Assembly (NCBI GenBank): GCA_024277115.1
Contig: JAJRVW010000064.1
Span: 1 to 42,410 of the forward strand
Direction of reading: 5' to 3'
DNA: 42,410 nt
Origin: Calditrichota bacterium
GTDB lineage: Bacteria > Calditrichota > Calditrichia > Calditrichales > J004
Shown: positions 19,510 through 26,673 of the stretch, one piece after another
How positions within the stretch are numbered: position 1 is the stretch's first letter
Layout: every line of letters starts with the position of its first letter
Notes under the pieces: generated by a model
What the model was told of the DNA's origin: nothing
Seen by the model: the letters and a program-made list of their open reading frames with translations, nothing else
Databases searched by the model: none
Program-made: the position numbers and the translations under genes

Positions 19510-20311
19510 CCGGCTGTATAAGAACCGTTTTCTTTATTTGAGACGGCTCGTCCAGGTTTTGATTTTGTTCCTTTTGTTCGCCGGGAACAAGCTGGGATGG
19601 GAAATATTGCGCGGGGACCTGAGTTATTCGGAAATGATTGGGGTAATCCCTATGGCTGATCCTTTTGCAATCTTACAAATGCTATTTGCTGGTTCGGTCA
19701 TAGCGTCTGATTTAGTTATTGGCAGTGTCATTATTGTAGTCTTTTACGGATTGATCGCCGGGCGGTCCTTTTGTTCCTGGGTTTGCCCGATAAATATGGT
19801 GACGGATTTAGCGCTAAAAATGCGTTTTTGGATTGATAATAACAAACCGGGCGGACGGATTTCAATTAGCCGCAATGTCCGCTATTGGCTTCTGGGCCTG
19901 GCTTTAGTTTTATCATTTGTTTTTAATGTGGCCGCTTTTGAGATGATAAGCCCAATTTCTGTTTTGCACCGCGGGATTATTTATGGTTTTGGCTTTGGGT
20001 GGACACTTATTTTGGCTGTTTTCCTGTTTGACCTGGTTGGTCTCCGAAATGGATTTTGCGGACATGTTTGTCCATTGGGCGGATTCTATGCCTTAATTTC
20101 AAAATATGCACGGATAAAGGTTTTGCATGACCATGTGGCCTGTACATCTTGTATGGATTGTAAAATTGTGTGTCCGGAAGTACCCATCTTAAAACAAATT
20201 GGAAAAGAAAGTGGCTTTATTTTATCCGGCGAATGTACAAATTGTGGACGATGTATCGAAGTTTGCCCGGATGATGCATTGCGATTTAAAATTAAAAAAT
20301 ATTTAAACTAA
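19502..20311 (+). CDS. napH: Membrane quinol dehydrogenase subunit NapH
   Basis: A 269-residue inner-membrane protein with four predicted helices. It carries two CX3CP motifs (CSWVCP at 91-96 and CGHVCP at 186-191), considered important for quinol oxidation, and two cytoplasmic [4Fe-4S] motifs (Cys214/217/220/224 and Cys245/248/251/255). It oxidises menaquinol and passes electrons to NapG. The ATG at 19502 lies inside the napG stop region (8-base overlap), and AGGGAG at 19486-19491 precedes it. A TTG at 19493 could extend it by three residues but is less likely. There is no napC in the window, so NapGH is the probable only quinol route to NapAB here. Confidence 0.94.
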   Translation: MSNRLYKNRFLYLRRLVQVLILFLLFAGNKLGWEILRGDLSYSEMIGVIPMADPFAILQMLFAGSVIASDLVIGSVIIVVFYGLIAGRSFCSWVCPINMVTDLALKMRFWIDNNKPGGRISISRNVRYWLLGLALVLSFVFNVAAFEMISPISVLHRGIIYGFGFGWTLILAVFLFDLVGLRNGFCGHVCPLGGFYALISKYARIKVLHDHVACTSCMDCKIVCPEVPILKQIGKESGFILSGECTNCGRCIEVCPDDALRFKIKKYLN

Positions 20312-20339
20312 ACCTGCACAATACTACAGGAGAAAAAAG

Positions 20340-20900
20340 ATGGTTAAGAAAATTTTAAATTTATTGGCCCTGTCTATTTTTGTTACGGGGATATTTATGG
20401 CTTGTGGCAGCGCGACCGCACCGGTAAAAATAAACCAGGCCCCCATTGTAAAATCTGTTGCTGATGATGAATTAAGCTATCGAAATATTCCGCTTGGCGA
20501 GGAGGATGCCGCGCCTGCCAAACAATACTCGGATAAGGACCCGGGCGAGAGCATCAAGATCCAGCGTGCTTTTGAGAATGCGCCGCCTATGATCCCTCAT
20601 AATATTGATGATTTATTGCCTATAAAACGTGATGACAACCAATGCCTGGATTGTCACCATCCAAATGAAGCGGCCGATGCGGAAGCGCCGGCAACACCTG
20701 CCTCTCATTTTTACAATTTGCGTACCAATACAAAACTGGATGATCTTGCCGGGGCGAACTTTAATTGCACACAGTGCCATGTGCCTCAATCGGATGCGCC
20801 GCAAATAATACGGAATGAATTTCAGCCGGATTATCGGAATCCGGAATCTAAAACATCATCAAACTTACTGGATATTTTAAACGAAGGGATTGATGATTAA
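20340..20900 (+). CDS. napB: Diheme cytochrome c subunit NapB
   Basis: A 186-residue periplasmic electron-transfer partner of NapA. It has two heme c sites, CLDCH (102-106) and CTQCH (143-147). The middle segment IPHNIDDLLPIKRDDNQCLDCH is typical of NapB. The signal peptide ends in IFMAC (Cys22), which looks like a lipobox, so this NapB may be membrane-anchored; most NapB proteins are soluble. AGGAG at 20328-20332 is ideally placed. It follows napH by 28 bases. Confidence 0.93.
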   Translation: MVKKILNLLALSIFVTGIFMACGSATAPVKINQAPIVKSVADDELSYRNIPLGEEDAAPAKQYSDKDPGESIKIQRAFENAPPMIPHNIDDLLPIKRDDNQCLDCHHPNEAADAEAPATPASHFYNLRTNTKLDDLAGANFNCTQCHVPQSDAPQIIRNEFQPDYRNPESKTSSNLLDILNEGIDD

Positions 20901-20944
20901 TAAACTTGAGGCCTTCAATATTTGAAGCCAAAGATGTTTTGATT

Positions 20945-21433
20945 ATGAAATCATACAGCCGAAGCGAATTTATAAAATTTTTTACGGACCGGGTAAAGGG
21001 GGAGAAAAAGGCCTGTTTGCGACCGCCTTATAATGACAATCCTGAGATATTTGAAAAAGTTTGTCCCAGTTGTGCGGGGCTATGTGCCCGGATTTGCGAA
21101 GAACAAATTATTGAAATAGGCGAAGAAGGTACACCCGTTATTAATCTTAAAAAAGGTGGGTGTACATTCTGCCGGGCATGCCTGGACGTGTGTGAAAAAG
21201 ATGTCCTAAATCTAAAAGAGGATAGATTTATAAAGGCAAAAATCCATCTAAATTTTACAACCTGTTTGGCTTGGAACGAAACGGTGTGCCAGTCTTGTAA
21301 AGAGGCATGTACTTATGATGCTATTTTATTTGATGGCCTAAAAAAACCTAATATTCGGAAAGATGAATGCAACCGGTGTGGGATATGCGTTCCTGTTTGT
21401 CCGGAAGGCTCAATTAATATTTTTCATCTTTAA
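20945..21433 (+). CDS. napF: NapF-type ferredoxin
   Basis: A 162-residue cytoplasmic iron-sulfur protein beginning MKSYSRSEFIKFF. Cysteine groups include CTFCRACLDVC, CQSCKEAC with an upstream Cys, and CNRCGICVPVCP, fitting three [4Fe-4S] clusters. An extra cysteine-rich segment, CPSCAGLCARIC, precedes them. NapF proteins help mature or feed electrons to NapA in the cytoplasm. The frame could start at a TTG at 20906, but the ATG at 20945 gives the usual NapF N-terminus; its ribosome site is weak. It lies 44 bases after napB and before napD. Confidence 0.85.
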   Translation: MKSYSRSEFIKFFTDRVKGEKKACLRPPYNDNPEIFEKVCPSCAGLCARICEEQIIEIGEEGTPVINLKKGGCTFCRACLDVCEKDVLNLKEDRFIKAKIHLNFTTCLAWNETVCQSCKEACTYDAILFDGLKKPNIRKDECNRCGICVPVCPEGSINIFHL

Positions 21434-21476
21434 CCAAGAAATGAGTGAAAAACATGTTTATAATATGGAGTTTACT

Positions 21477-21737
21477 ATGAATATATCAGGTGTAGTTGTG
21501 CGTACAAGGGTAGAAAATGTAAATTGTGTGGCCAAAAAACTAAGCCAAAGCGCCTTGTGTGAAGTACACCAATCCGATCCTTCCGGAAAAATAATCATAA
21601 CCATTGAGGGCAACTCCATAAAAGACGAAACGGAGAAGTTGAAACAAATTCAAGCTATCGCCGGAGTTCTTTCCGCGGATATGGCCTATGCGTATAGTGA
21701 CCATGATTATGTAGGAGATAAAGATTTAAAAAAATAA
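21477..21737 (+). CDS. napD: NapD chaperone
   Basis: An 86-residue small cytoplasmic protein that binds the NapA Tat signal during cofactor insertion. It starts MNISGVVVRTRVEN, the usual NapD first strand, and continues with the ferredoxin-like alternation of strands and helices (SGKIIITIEGNS, then IQAIAGVLSADMAYAYSD). The long frame from 21363 is mostly the alternate reading of napF and is rejected, since GGAG at 21467-21470 sits 6 bases before the ATG at 21477. It is the last gene of the nap set. Confidence 0.88.
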   Translation: MNISGVVVRTRVENVNCVAKKLSQSALCEVHQSDPSGKIIITIEGNSIKDETEKLKQIQAIAGVLSADMAYAYSDHDYVGDKDLKK

Positions 21738-21836
21738 TTTAGCATCTATGATTCCATCTAAAAAGGTAAAAATCCTAGCTCTGCGTGCTTCGGCAGAACC
21801 GGAACCCTATGTCCAATCATATCAATAGGCTCAGAA

Positions 21837-21866
21837 ATAAATTCAGGTTGAAAATCCTGATTTTAT
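21837..21866 (+). terminator. Stem-loop after the nap operon
   Basis: ATAAATTCAGG pairs with CCTGATTTTAT (one mismatch) around an 8-base loop, followed by TT but no long T-tract. It may end the nap transcript. The rest of 21738-22041 contains two weak hairpins, a TCACAA half-site at 21941-21946 and no gene. Confidence 0.4.
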
Positions 21867-22041
21867 TTACCGGGAATGATGCCCCTGCTATTAGTCCTTT
21901 TTAGACTGGATTTATATTTTTGTTTAAAAAGTTATTTATTTCACAAAATATTTACTTATATTAAGACTTGATTGTCCGAATACTTAAAAAGTTTTACTGC
22001 ATATCTATAATAATTCATCAAACAAATCAGGAGGACCTACT

Positions 22042-23496
22042 ATGCAACGTAGGATTTTGTTTATTGGTATATTTATAATGTTTTTATTTAGTAGCAATAT
22101 TATGGCAAATGGAGCTCTTAAAGAATTATCTGATGCCACAAAAGAGTGTATTGATTGCCATAAGGACGAAAATGTAAGCCTTTACCAGCAATGGGGCAGA
22201 AGTAAGCATTTTGGCGCCAATGTTGGCTGTTATGAATGCCATGCGGCAAAAAAGAACGATGCGGATGCTTTTGAACATAATGATTATTCAATTTCAATTA
22301 TTGTATCCCCAAAAGATTGTTCGAGTTGCCATGAAAAAGAAGTGGATGAGTTTGAAAACTCGCATCACTCTAAAGCTGGCCGGATTATGGGTTCTTTAGA
22401 TAATGTTCTGGCAGAGGTTGTAGAAGGAAATAACGGGTTGGTCACCGAGGGATTTCCCGGAGGTGTATCGGCAGCGGCAGTAAATGGCTGCTGGCAATGC
22501 CATGGCAGTGAAGTAAAAGTGCTCGAAGGTGGCCAACTGGATGCCGCCACCTGGCCAAACTCTGGTATAGGCCGCGTAAACCCCGATGGAAGTGAAGGCT
22601 CTTGCAGCGCTTGCCATCAACGGCACGAGTTTTCCGCTGCTCAGGCACGTCGTCCGGAAAATTGTGGGAAATGCCACCTTGGTCCGGACCATCCACAGAA
22701 AGAGATTTATGAAGAATCTAAACATGGTATAAATTTTTATGCCAATGTGGACCGTATGAACCTGGAATCATCAAAATGGATCGTGGGTGAAGATTATGAT
22801 GCTGCGCCAACCTGTGCAACATGCCACATGTCTGCGACGCCAAACCAGGATATTTCCCATAATATTGGGTTACGGATTAAATGGAACAACCGTCCGGTAC
22901 ATTCCAAGCTTTCACATGAAACAGATAAAAAATGGAACTTGTCTTCGGCTAATATTACAGCCGATGAAAGACGCAAAAAGATGGAAGATGTTTGTACAGC
23001 CTGCCATAATCCTAATTTTACAGCAAACTTTTTTGTTCAGTACGAAGGATTAATTGACCTTTATGATCAAAAATTTGCAACACCGGGCGAAAAACTTTAC
23101 AAAGCTGCCCAGCCATTGTTAAAATCGGATGCTGCTGGAAACCGTATTAAATTTAGTGAAAAAATTGATTTTACCTGGTTCGAGCTTTGGCATCACGAAG
23201 GTCGCCGCGCACGCCATGCAGCCTCGATGATGGCGCCGGATTACACGCATTGGCATGGCACCTATGACCTTGCCAAAAATTTTTACTCAGAATATATTCC
23301 GGAGATTGAAGAGGTTATCGAACGTGGTATGCACTCCTCGGATCCCAAAGACCAGGCCGCTGCGAAAAATTTACAAAAAGTGCTTGATGAGGTTTTGAGT
23401 AGTGACAATCATAAATGGAGCCAGGGTAAAATGAGCTCTGAGGAGAAAGAAATGCGTAAAAAACGTGCCAAAGAGTTTAAAGAGCGTTATAAGTAA
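22042..23496 (+). CDS. Octaheme cytochrome c of the hydroxylamine oxidoreductase family
   Basis: A 484-residue secreted protein with a signal peptide (1-22) and exactly eight CxxCH sites at 36, 63, 93, 150, 188, 208, 258 and 318. The spacing and the C-terminal segment MMAPDYTHWHGTYDLAKNFYSEY (397-418) are typical of the HAO family. Members oxidise hydroxylamine or hydrazine, or, in Campylobacterota, are proposed to reduce nitrite. The family's oxidative members need a tyrosine cross-linked to the catalytic heme; several tyrosines lie in 401-418, but which one (if any) matches cannot be settled by eye. It follows the nap operon and precedes a bc complex. AGGAGG precedes the ATG. The best guess is reduction of nitrite or hydroxylamine. 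Confidence 0.88.
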   Translation: MQRRILFIGIFIMFLFSSNIMANGALKELSDATKECIDCHKDENVSLYQQWGRSKHFGANVGCYECHAAKKNDADAFEHNDYSISIIVSPKDCSSCHEKEVDEFENSHHSKAGRIMGSLDNVLAEVVEGNNGLVTEGFPGGVSAAAVNGCWQCHGSEVKVLEGGQLDAATWPNSGIGRVNPDGSEGSCSACHQRHEFSAAQARRPENCGKCHLGPDHPQKEIYEESKHGINFYANVDRMNLESSKWIVGEDYDAAPTCATCHMSATPNQDISHNIGLRIKWNNRPVHSKLSHETDKKWNLSSANITADERRKKMEDVCTACHNPNFTANFFVQYEGLIDLYDQKFATPGEKLYKAAQPLLKSDAAGNRIKFSEKIDFTWFELWHHEGRRARHAASMMAPDYTHWHGTYDLAKNFYSEYIPEIEEVIERGMHSSDPKDQAAAKNLQKVLDEVLSSDNHKWSQGKMSSEEKEMRKKRAKEFKERYK

Positions 23497-23535
23497 CAGC
23501 ATTCTTTTTACCTCAGGATAAAGGTCCAATGATTA

Positions 23536-23569
23536 AAAAGGGTAACAATATACATGTTACCCTTTTTTT
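23536..23569 (+). terminator. Intrinsic terminator after the HAO-like gene
   Basis: AAAAGGGTAACA pairs with TGTTACCCTTTT around ATATACA, followed by a T-tract. It separates the HAO-like gene from the Rieske operon. Confidence 0.88.
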
Positions 23570-23661
23570 GAAACGGTCGGGACCATCGATCTATAGTTGT
23601 AAAAAATCTAAAAAAAAAAATTGTAGACGACATTTAATGGTATTAGTTTAGTTGCAATTAA

Positions 23662-23685
23662 TTTTCAGACAGGTTTATCTGAAAA
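23662..23685 (+). promoter_or_regulatory. Inverted repeat upstream of the Rieske gene
   Basis: A perfect 8-8-8 inverted repeat TTTTCAGA-N8-TCTGAAAA ends 34 bases before the Rieske ATG. It could be an operator or a leader hairpin. No matching regulator family is recognised. Confidence 0.4.
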
Positions 23686-23719
23686 GAAAATAGTTTAATC
23701 ACCAAACAAGGTAATCGTT

Positions 23720-24157
23720 ATGGGAATTAGTCGTAAAAAATTTATTGATTATATTTTGGGCGGCAGTTTGTTAGGCTGGCTGGGAAGCACTTTATATCCG
23801 GTCTTGGCCTATCTTAAACCGCCGAAAGTACCAGAAGTAAATGTTAACTCGGTTAATGCCGGGATGCTCACCGATTTTTCGATCAATAGTAGTAAGATAT
23901 TAAAATTTGGACGCATACCAGTTATTTTAATCCGTAAGGATAGCGGCGAGCTTCGTGCTTTCGAAGCTACGTGTACACATCTAGATTGCATTGTTCAATA
24001 CAAACGAGACGAGAAACAGATCTACTGTGCCTGCCATAACGGACGGTATGATTTACATGGCTTAAATATTTCAGGTCCGCCACCTCGTCCTTTAGTTCAA
24101 TTTGATGTAAATGTTATACGCGATGAAATTGTCGTATCAAAACCGAAACCGGTATAG
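23720..24157 (+). CDS. qcrA: Rieske iron-sulfur protein of a bc-type complex
   Basis: A 145-residue membrane-anchored [2Fe-2S] protein. An N-terminal anchor (residues 9-30) follows SRKKF. The cluster ligands are Cys85 and His87 in CTHLDC, and Cys103 and His106 in CACHNGRYD. Cys90 and Cys105 would form the stabilising disulfide. The canonical CPCH is CACH here. The stop codon is directly followed by the cytochrome b gene. It would take one electron from quinol and pass it to a cytochrome c, most likely the nonaheme protein two genes on. Confidence 0.93.
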   Translation: MGISRKKFIDYILGGSLLGWLGSTLYPVLAYLKPPKVPEVNVNSVNAGMLTDFSINSSKILKFGRIPVILIRKDSGELRAFEATCTHLDCIVQYKRDEKQIYCACHNGRYDLHGLNISGPPPRPLVQFDVNVIRDEIVVSKPKPV

Positions 24158-24166
24158 GTGGCAAAT

Positions 24167-25231
24167 ATGAATTCTAAATTATTTAACTGGATCGATGAGC
24201 GCTTTAATATTTCCCCACTTATCGATTTTATGAAACACAAAGAAGTTCCTGTTCATAAACATAGTATTTGGTATTATATGGGCGGTGTGACTTTGTTTTT
24301 GTTTATTGTACAGGTGCTAACAGGTATCCTTTTATTGCTGTATTATCAACCTGGGGTTGATAGTGCTTATGAAAGTGTACGTTTTTTAATGACAAAAGTA
24401 AACTTTGGTTGGTTGTTCCGCCAGATACATGGCTGGGCTGCAAATATGATGATCTTTTTTATCTTTTTGCACATGTTTAGCGTCTTTTTTACACGGGCAT
24501 ATCAAAAACCGCGTGAACTTACCTGGATAACAGGCATGTTCCTTATGTTTGTTGCAATGGGGGCAGGTTTTAGCGGATATCTTCTTCCCTGGAACGAATT
24601 GGCCTTTTTTGCAACAAAAGTTGGTACGGATATTACAGGCGCTGTCCCGGTTGTTGGCAATATGATGAAGGTATTGCTACGTGGTGGGGAGGATGTAACC
24701 GGTGCCACACTTTCACGTTTTTATGCTTTTCATGTTGCACTAATACCTGCGATAATGACACTGTTGCTTGGTTTGCACCTCACTTTTGTACAAAGACAAG
24801 GCATGCACGAGCCCGATCATTTTAAAAAAGCGCTCAAGAAAAAAGTAATCCCATTTTTTCCAAACTTTATTTTACGTGACGCTCTTTTGTGGTTAATCGT
24901 GATAAATATTTTACTCTATTTAGCTGTTTTCTTCCCTTGGGAACTCGGTCTTAAAGCAGATGCTTTTGCTCCGGCACCGGATGGCATAAAACCCGAATGG
25001 TATTTTATGTTTATGTTCCAGACCCTAAAATATATCCCGGCTCATGTTTGGTTTATAGAGGGTGAAGTTTTAGGTGTTTTAGGTTTTGGTTTAATTGCCC
25101 TTATTTGGGTGTTGGTACCTTTTTGGGAAATCAAAATAAAGCCGGGTACTAAATTTCGCCCAATGAATGTTATTGGTGCAATTGGGGTTATTTACATAAT
25201 CGTTTTAACCGTCGTCGGTTATATGGTATAA
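24167..25231 (+). CDS. qcrB: Cytochrome b (b/b6 type) of a quinol:cytochrome c oxidoreductase
   Basis: An inner-membrane diheme protein of 354 residues that oxidises quinol. The heme-ligand pairs are His88/His102 and His189/His204 (13 and 14 residues between, the 14-residue gap being b6-like). The quinol-site motif PEWY is near 276-279. It joins the b6 part with a shortened C-terminal part, as in many anaerobic complexes. AGGTGG at 24156-24161 sits 5 bases before the ATG at 24167. A GTG at 24158, directly after the Rieske stop, is an alternative start three residues longer. Confidence 0.93.
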   Translation: MNSKLFNWIDERFNISPLIDFMKHKEVPVHKHSIWYYMGGVTLFLFIVQVLTGILLLLYYQPGVDSAYESVRFLMTKVNFGWLFRQIHGWAANMMIFFIFLHMFSVFFTRAYQKPRELTWITGMFLMFVAMGAGFSGYLLPWNELAFFATKVGTDITGAVPVVGNMMKVLLRGGEDVTGATLSRFYAFHVALIPAIMTLLLGLHLTFVQRQGMHEPDHFKKALKKKVIPFFPNFILRDALLWLIVINILLYLAVFFPWELGLKADAFAPAPDGIKPEWYFMFMFQTLKYIPAHVWFIEGEVLGVLGFGLIALIWVLVPFWEIKIKPGTKFRPMNVIGAIGVIYIIVLTVVGYMV

Positions 25232-25244
25232 AGGTGGGCTTATA

Positions 25245-26576
25245 ATGAATGAAAAATATTTAAATAATACTTCGGTTTTGATTAGTTCTATTTTTACTCT
25301 TCTTTTACTGGTGAGTTTCGGTTTTGCAGAAGAGGCTATGGATAGTGACAAACAAGACTCCACGGGTGTGACAAATGAGTTTTCTAACCTTCCAAAAGAT
25401 GATACCTGTATTTCCTGCCATATTGAGGAGGAAGAGATGCCGGAAGGGTTTAATGAAAATGATATCCACATGCAAGCGGGGCTATCATGCGTAGGTTGCC
25501 ATGGTGGTGATAATACGATCGACGATGAAGATGAAGCGATGGATGAAGAAAATGGTTTTGTCGGAGTACCAGATCGTGAAGAAATTCCGGCATTATGTGG
25601 TAAGTGTCATTCCAGTATCGAATTTATGCGTGATTATCAGCCACGTATCGCCACAGATCAGGTGGAGCAATATTATACAAGTATACATGGCGAAAAATTT
25701 AAACAAGGTGATGAAAACGTGGCTACCTGTATAAGCTGCCACTCGTCTCATGGTATTATGCCTGCAACGGATCCGCGTTCGACAGTATATGCCTTAAGCG
25801 TGCCGGGTACCTGTAAATCCTGCCATAGTGATAAAGATTATATGGCCGATTATAATATCCCGACAGATCAATATGAAAAATATGCAGCAAGTGTGCATGG
25901 CGAAGCTTTACTCGACCGCGAAGACACGGGGGCCCCTGCATGTAACGATTGCCATGGAAATCATGGTACTACACCTCCAGGTGTTGCTTCACTGGCCCAT
26001 GTGTGTGGCTCGTGCCATGTCCAAAACGAAGAATATTTTTCCCAAACGCAGATGGCTAAGGAATTTGCCGAAGATGAAATGCATGCCTGTTTGGAATGCC
26101 ATGGGAACCACGCGGTTGCAAAACCAACGGATGATATGGTCGGGATTGGTGAAGATGCCATCTGCATGGAATGCCATGATGTGGATGAAGATGGTTATTT
26201 TGCGGCAGACTCAATCCATATAATGTTAACCCAGATTACAGCGGCTTATGATTCTGCTCTTTCCAAGCTGGAAGAGGTAAAAATTATTGGTATGGATGAT
26301 GTGGAAATAGGATTTTTATTGCAGGATGCCCATCAAGACATAATCCACTCCCGTACACTGGTGCACACTTTTGATCCGCAACGTGTTAAGGAAAAAGCAG
26401 ATGTTGCCCTTAAAAATTCACGGGATGCCATAAAACTTGGGATTAAAGAACTTGATGATTATGATACCCGAAGAATGGGCTTAGGTGTGGCGACATTGTT
26501 TATCACGGTTTTAGCCATCGCCTTGTTTTTTAAGATTCGTTATATTGAAGAGGAACAAGAAAAAAATAAGTTATAA
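25245..26576 (+). CDS. Nonaheme cytochrome c with C-terminal membrane anchor
   Basis: A 443-residue periplasmic multiheme protein with an N-terminal signal peptide (about 1-28), nine CxxCH sites at 55, 82, 118, 162, 190, 233, 254, 282 and 307, a helical stretch (330-408) and a single C-terminal membrane helix (412-430) ending in a charged tail. It starts 13 bases after the cytochrome b stop. It takes the place that cytochrome c1 has in bc1 operons, so it is probably the electron outlet of this complex. The alternating CxxCH-GNH pattern (HGNHGTT, HGNHAVA) resembles NrfB/doubled-CXXCH cytochromes. It is unlikely to be catalytic, since no CxxCK or other unusual heme site is present. Confidence 0.88.
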   Translation: MNEKYLNNTSVLISSIFTLLLLVSFGFAEEAMDSDKQDSTGVTNEFSNLPKDDTCISCHIEEEEMPEGFNENDIHMQAGLSCVGCHGGDNTIDDEDEAMDEENGFVGVPDREEIPALCGKCHSSIEFMRDYQPRIATDQVEQYYTSIHGEKFKQGDENVATCISCHSSHGIMPATDPRSTVYALSVPGTCKSCHSDKDYMADYNIPTDQYEKYAASVHGEALLDREDTGAPACNDCHGNHGTTPPGVASLAHVCGSCHVQNEEYFSQTQMAKEFAEDEMHACLECHGNHAVAKPTDDMVGIGEDAICMECHDVDEDGYFAADSIHIMLTQITAAYDSALSKLEEVKIIGMDDVEIGFLLQDAHQDIIHSRTLVHTFDPQRVKEKADVALKNSRDAIKLGIKELDDYDTRRMGLGVATLFITVLAIALFFKIRYIEEEQEKNKL

Positions 26577-26590
26577 TTTTAAACATAGCT

Positions 26591-26632
26591 GAGATATCCA
26601 CCCTCTTGGATTTTTCCAAAAGGGTGAATCTC
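26591..26632 (+). terminator. Imperfect stem-loop terminator after the nonaheme gene
   Basis: CACCCT-c-TTGGA pairs with TCCAA-a-AGGGTG around a short T loop, with an outer GA...TC extension and T-rich sequence after it. It lies between the cytochrome operon and the convergent ABC-F gene. Confidence 0.6.
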
Positions 26633-26673
26633 TTTATTAGAGGCTTTTGCATTTCCCGTATACATAATCCGGG

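Noticed and set aside
25245-26576. Nonaheme protein as NrfA-type nitrite reductase
   Set aside because: It has nine ordinary CxxCH sites, no CxxCK site and a C-terminal membrane anchor, unlike pentaheme NrfA.
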